DNA from: Methyloceanibacter sp. | GTDB lineage: Bacteria > Pseudomonadota > Alphaproteobacteria > Rhizobiales > Methyloligellaceae | Length of the DNA: 5,294 nt | NCBI GenBank assembly: GCA_025449615.1 | Contig: JANWJA010000058.1 | Location: 1 to 5,294, forward strand | Direction of reading: 5' to 3' | Part shown: one piece after another, positions 4,957 to 5,294 of the stretch | How positions within the stretch are numbered: the stretch's first letter is position 1 | Layout: each line of letters opens with the position of its first letter | Notes under the pieces: model-generated | Databases searched by the model: none | What the model was told of the DNA's origin: nothing | The model's input: the letters and a program-made list of their open reading frames with translations, nothing else | Position numbers and translations under genes: made by a program

Positions 4957-5294
4957 ATGGACCTCAAGCCACAAATTATTGAAGGAGCGCCGCAGTTCGA
5001 TGCCACGTTTCGCGAGCGCTTGCGCGAGCTGCTCAAATGGCGGCGCGATGTCCGGCGCTTCAAGCGCGATGCGTTGCCGGAGAGAACGATCGAGCGGCTG
5101 ATCGAGATTGCATGTCTGTCGCCATCCGTTGGCTTGAGCGAGCCCTGGCGCTTCGTCATCGTTGAGGACAAGACAAAGCGCGCAGGCATCCGCGCCAATT
5201 TCGAAATCTGCAATGAAGATGCGCTGGCGCAACAGACGCCGGACCGTGCCGGGCTCTATGCCAGACTGAAACTCGCCGGCCTCGACGATGCGCC
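4957..5294 (+). CDS. bluB: BluB-type 5,6-dimethylbenzimidazole synthase, 5' part
   Basis: BluB uses reduced FMN and oxygen to break down the flavin into 5,6-dimethylbenzimidazole, the lower axial ligand of cobalamin; cytoplasmic nitroreductase-fold enzyme. The first 112 residues are visible and the frame runs off the right edge. What is seen: LLKWRRDVRRFKRDALPE (about 25-42), in which the Asp of RRD corresponds to the Asp32 required in Sinorhizobium meliloti BluB; IERLIEIACLSPSVGLSEPWRFVIVED (45-71), the FMN-binding region; NFEICNEDAL; and LYARLKLAGLDDA, matching the YRSLKLEGI segment of BluB. The start at 4957 follows AGGA by 7 nt. It is 35 nt after the aminotransferase stop in the same direction and could be co-transcribed. 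Canonical rhizobial BluB has GFMQPW where this has GLSEPW, so a related nitroreductase cannot be fully excluded while the C-terminal half is unseen. Confidence 0.87.
   Translation, partial: MDLKPQIIEGAPQFDATFRERLRELLKWRRDVRRFKRDALPERTIERLIEIACLSPSVGLSEPWRFVIVEDKTKRAGIRANFEICNEDALAQQTPDRAGLYARLKLAGLDDA

Noticed and set aside
4079..4957. Minus-strand open frame of 292 codons opposite the aminotransferase
   Set aside because: It mirrors a clear class IV aminotransferase with catalytic Lys and cofactor residues; no domain is seen in the mirror product.

Overview
This window is high-GC DNA. Its protein families and gene content point to an alphaproteobacterium, most likely of the Hyphomicrobiales (Rhizobiales); the genus cannot be read from the sequence. 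It is compact chromosomal sequence with no tRNA, rRNA, CRISPR array, insertion sequence or other mobile element that I can see.

Layout, left to right. (1) Positions 1-480 (+) are the 3' part of proC, pyrroline-5-carboxylate reductase, which enters from outside the window. (2) A leftward (minus-strand) cluster fills 499-3821. In transcription order it holds a MarR-family regulator, an OmpR-type response regulator, an EnvZ-type membrane histidine kinase, and two small, very acidic, signal-peptide-bearing proteins of unknown function. The first three genes are joined by overlapping stop/start codons (4 nt, then 1 or 4 nt), and the first small gene begins 14 nt after the kinase stop, so at least four genes look like one transcription unit. 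The MarR/response-regulator pair resembles PetP/PetR of Rhodobacter capsulatus. (3) Positions 3822-4024 are a divergent regulatory region. It carries two near-identical 21-bp dyads (TANGTCA-N7-TGACNTA) just upstream of the marR start, a good leftward sigma-70-like promoter, and a leader hairpin ahead of the next gene. (4) Positions 4025-4921 (+) encode a complete class IV branched-chain aminotransferase (ilvE-type). (5) From 4957 to the window end (+) is the 5' part of a BluB-type flavin enzyme (5,6-dimethylbenzimidazole synthase, the lower ligand of vitamin B12), open at the right edge.

How the genes work together. The kinase should sense an envelope signal and phosphorylate the response regulator. 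The co-transcribed MarR protein probably binds the paired dyads and controls its own operon, and perhaps the divergent aminotransferase gene; this is inference. The two secreted acidic proteins could be targets or accessory factors of the kinase, or unrelated passengers. proC, ilvE and bluB are housekeeping metabolic genes. I see no clearly new defence or mobile system. The points most worth checking are the double operator over alternative marR start codons and the pair of disordered secreted proteins behind the two-component system.
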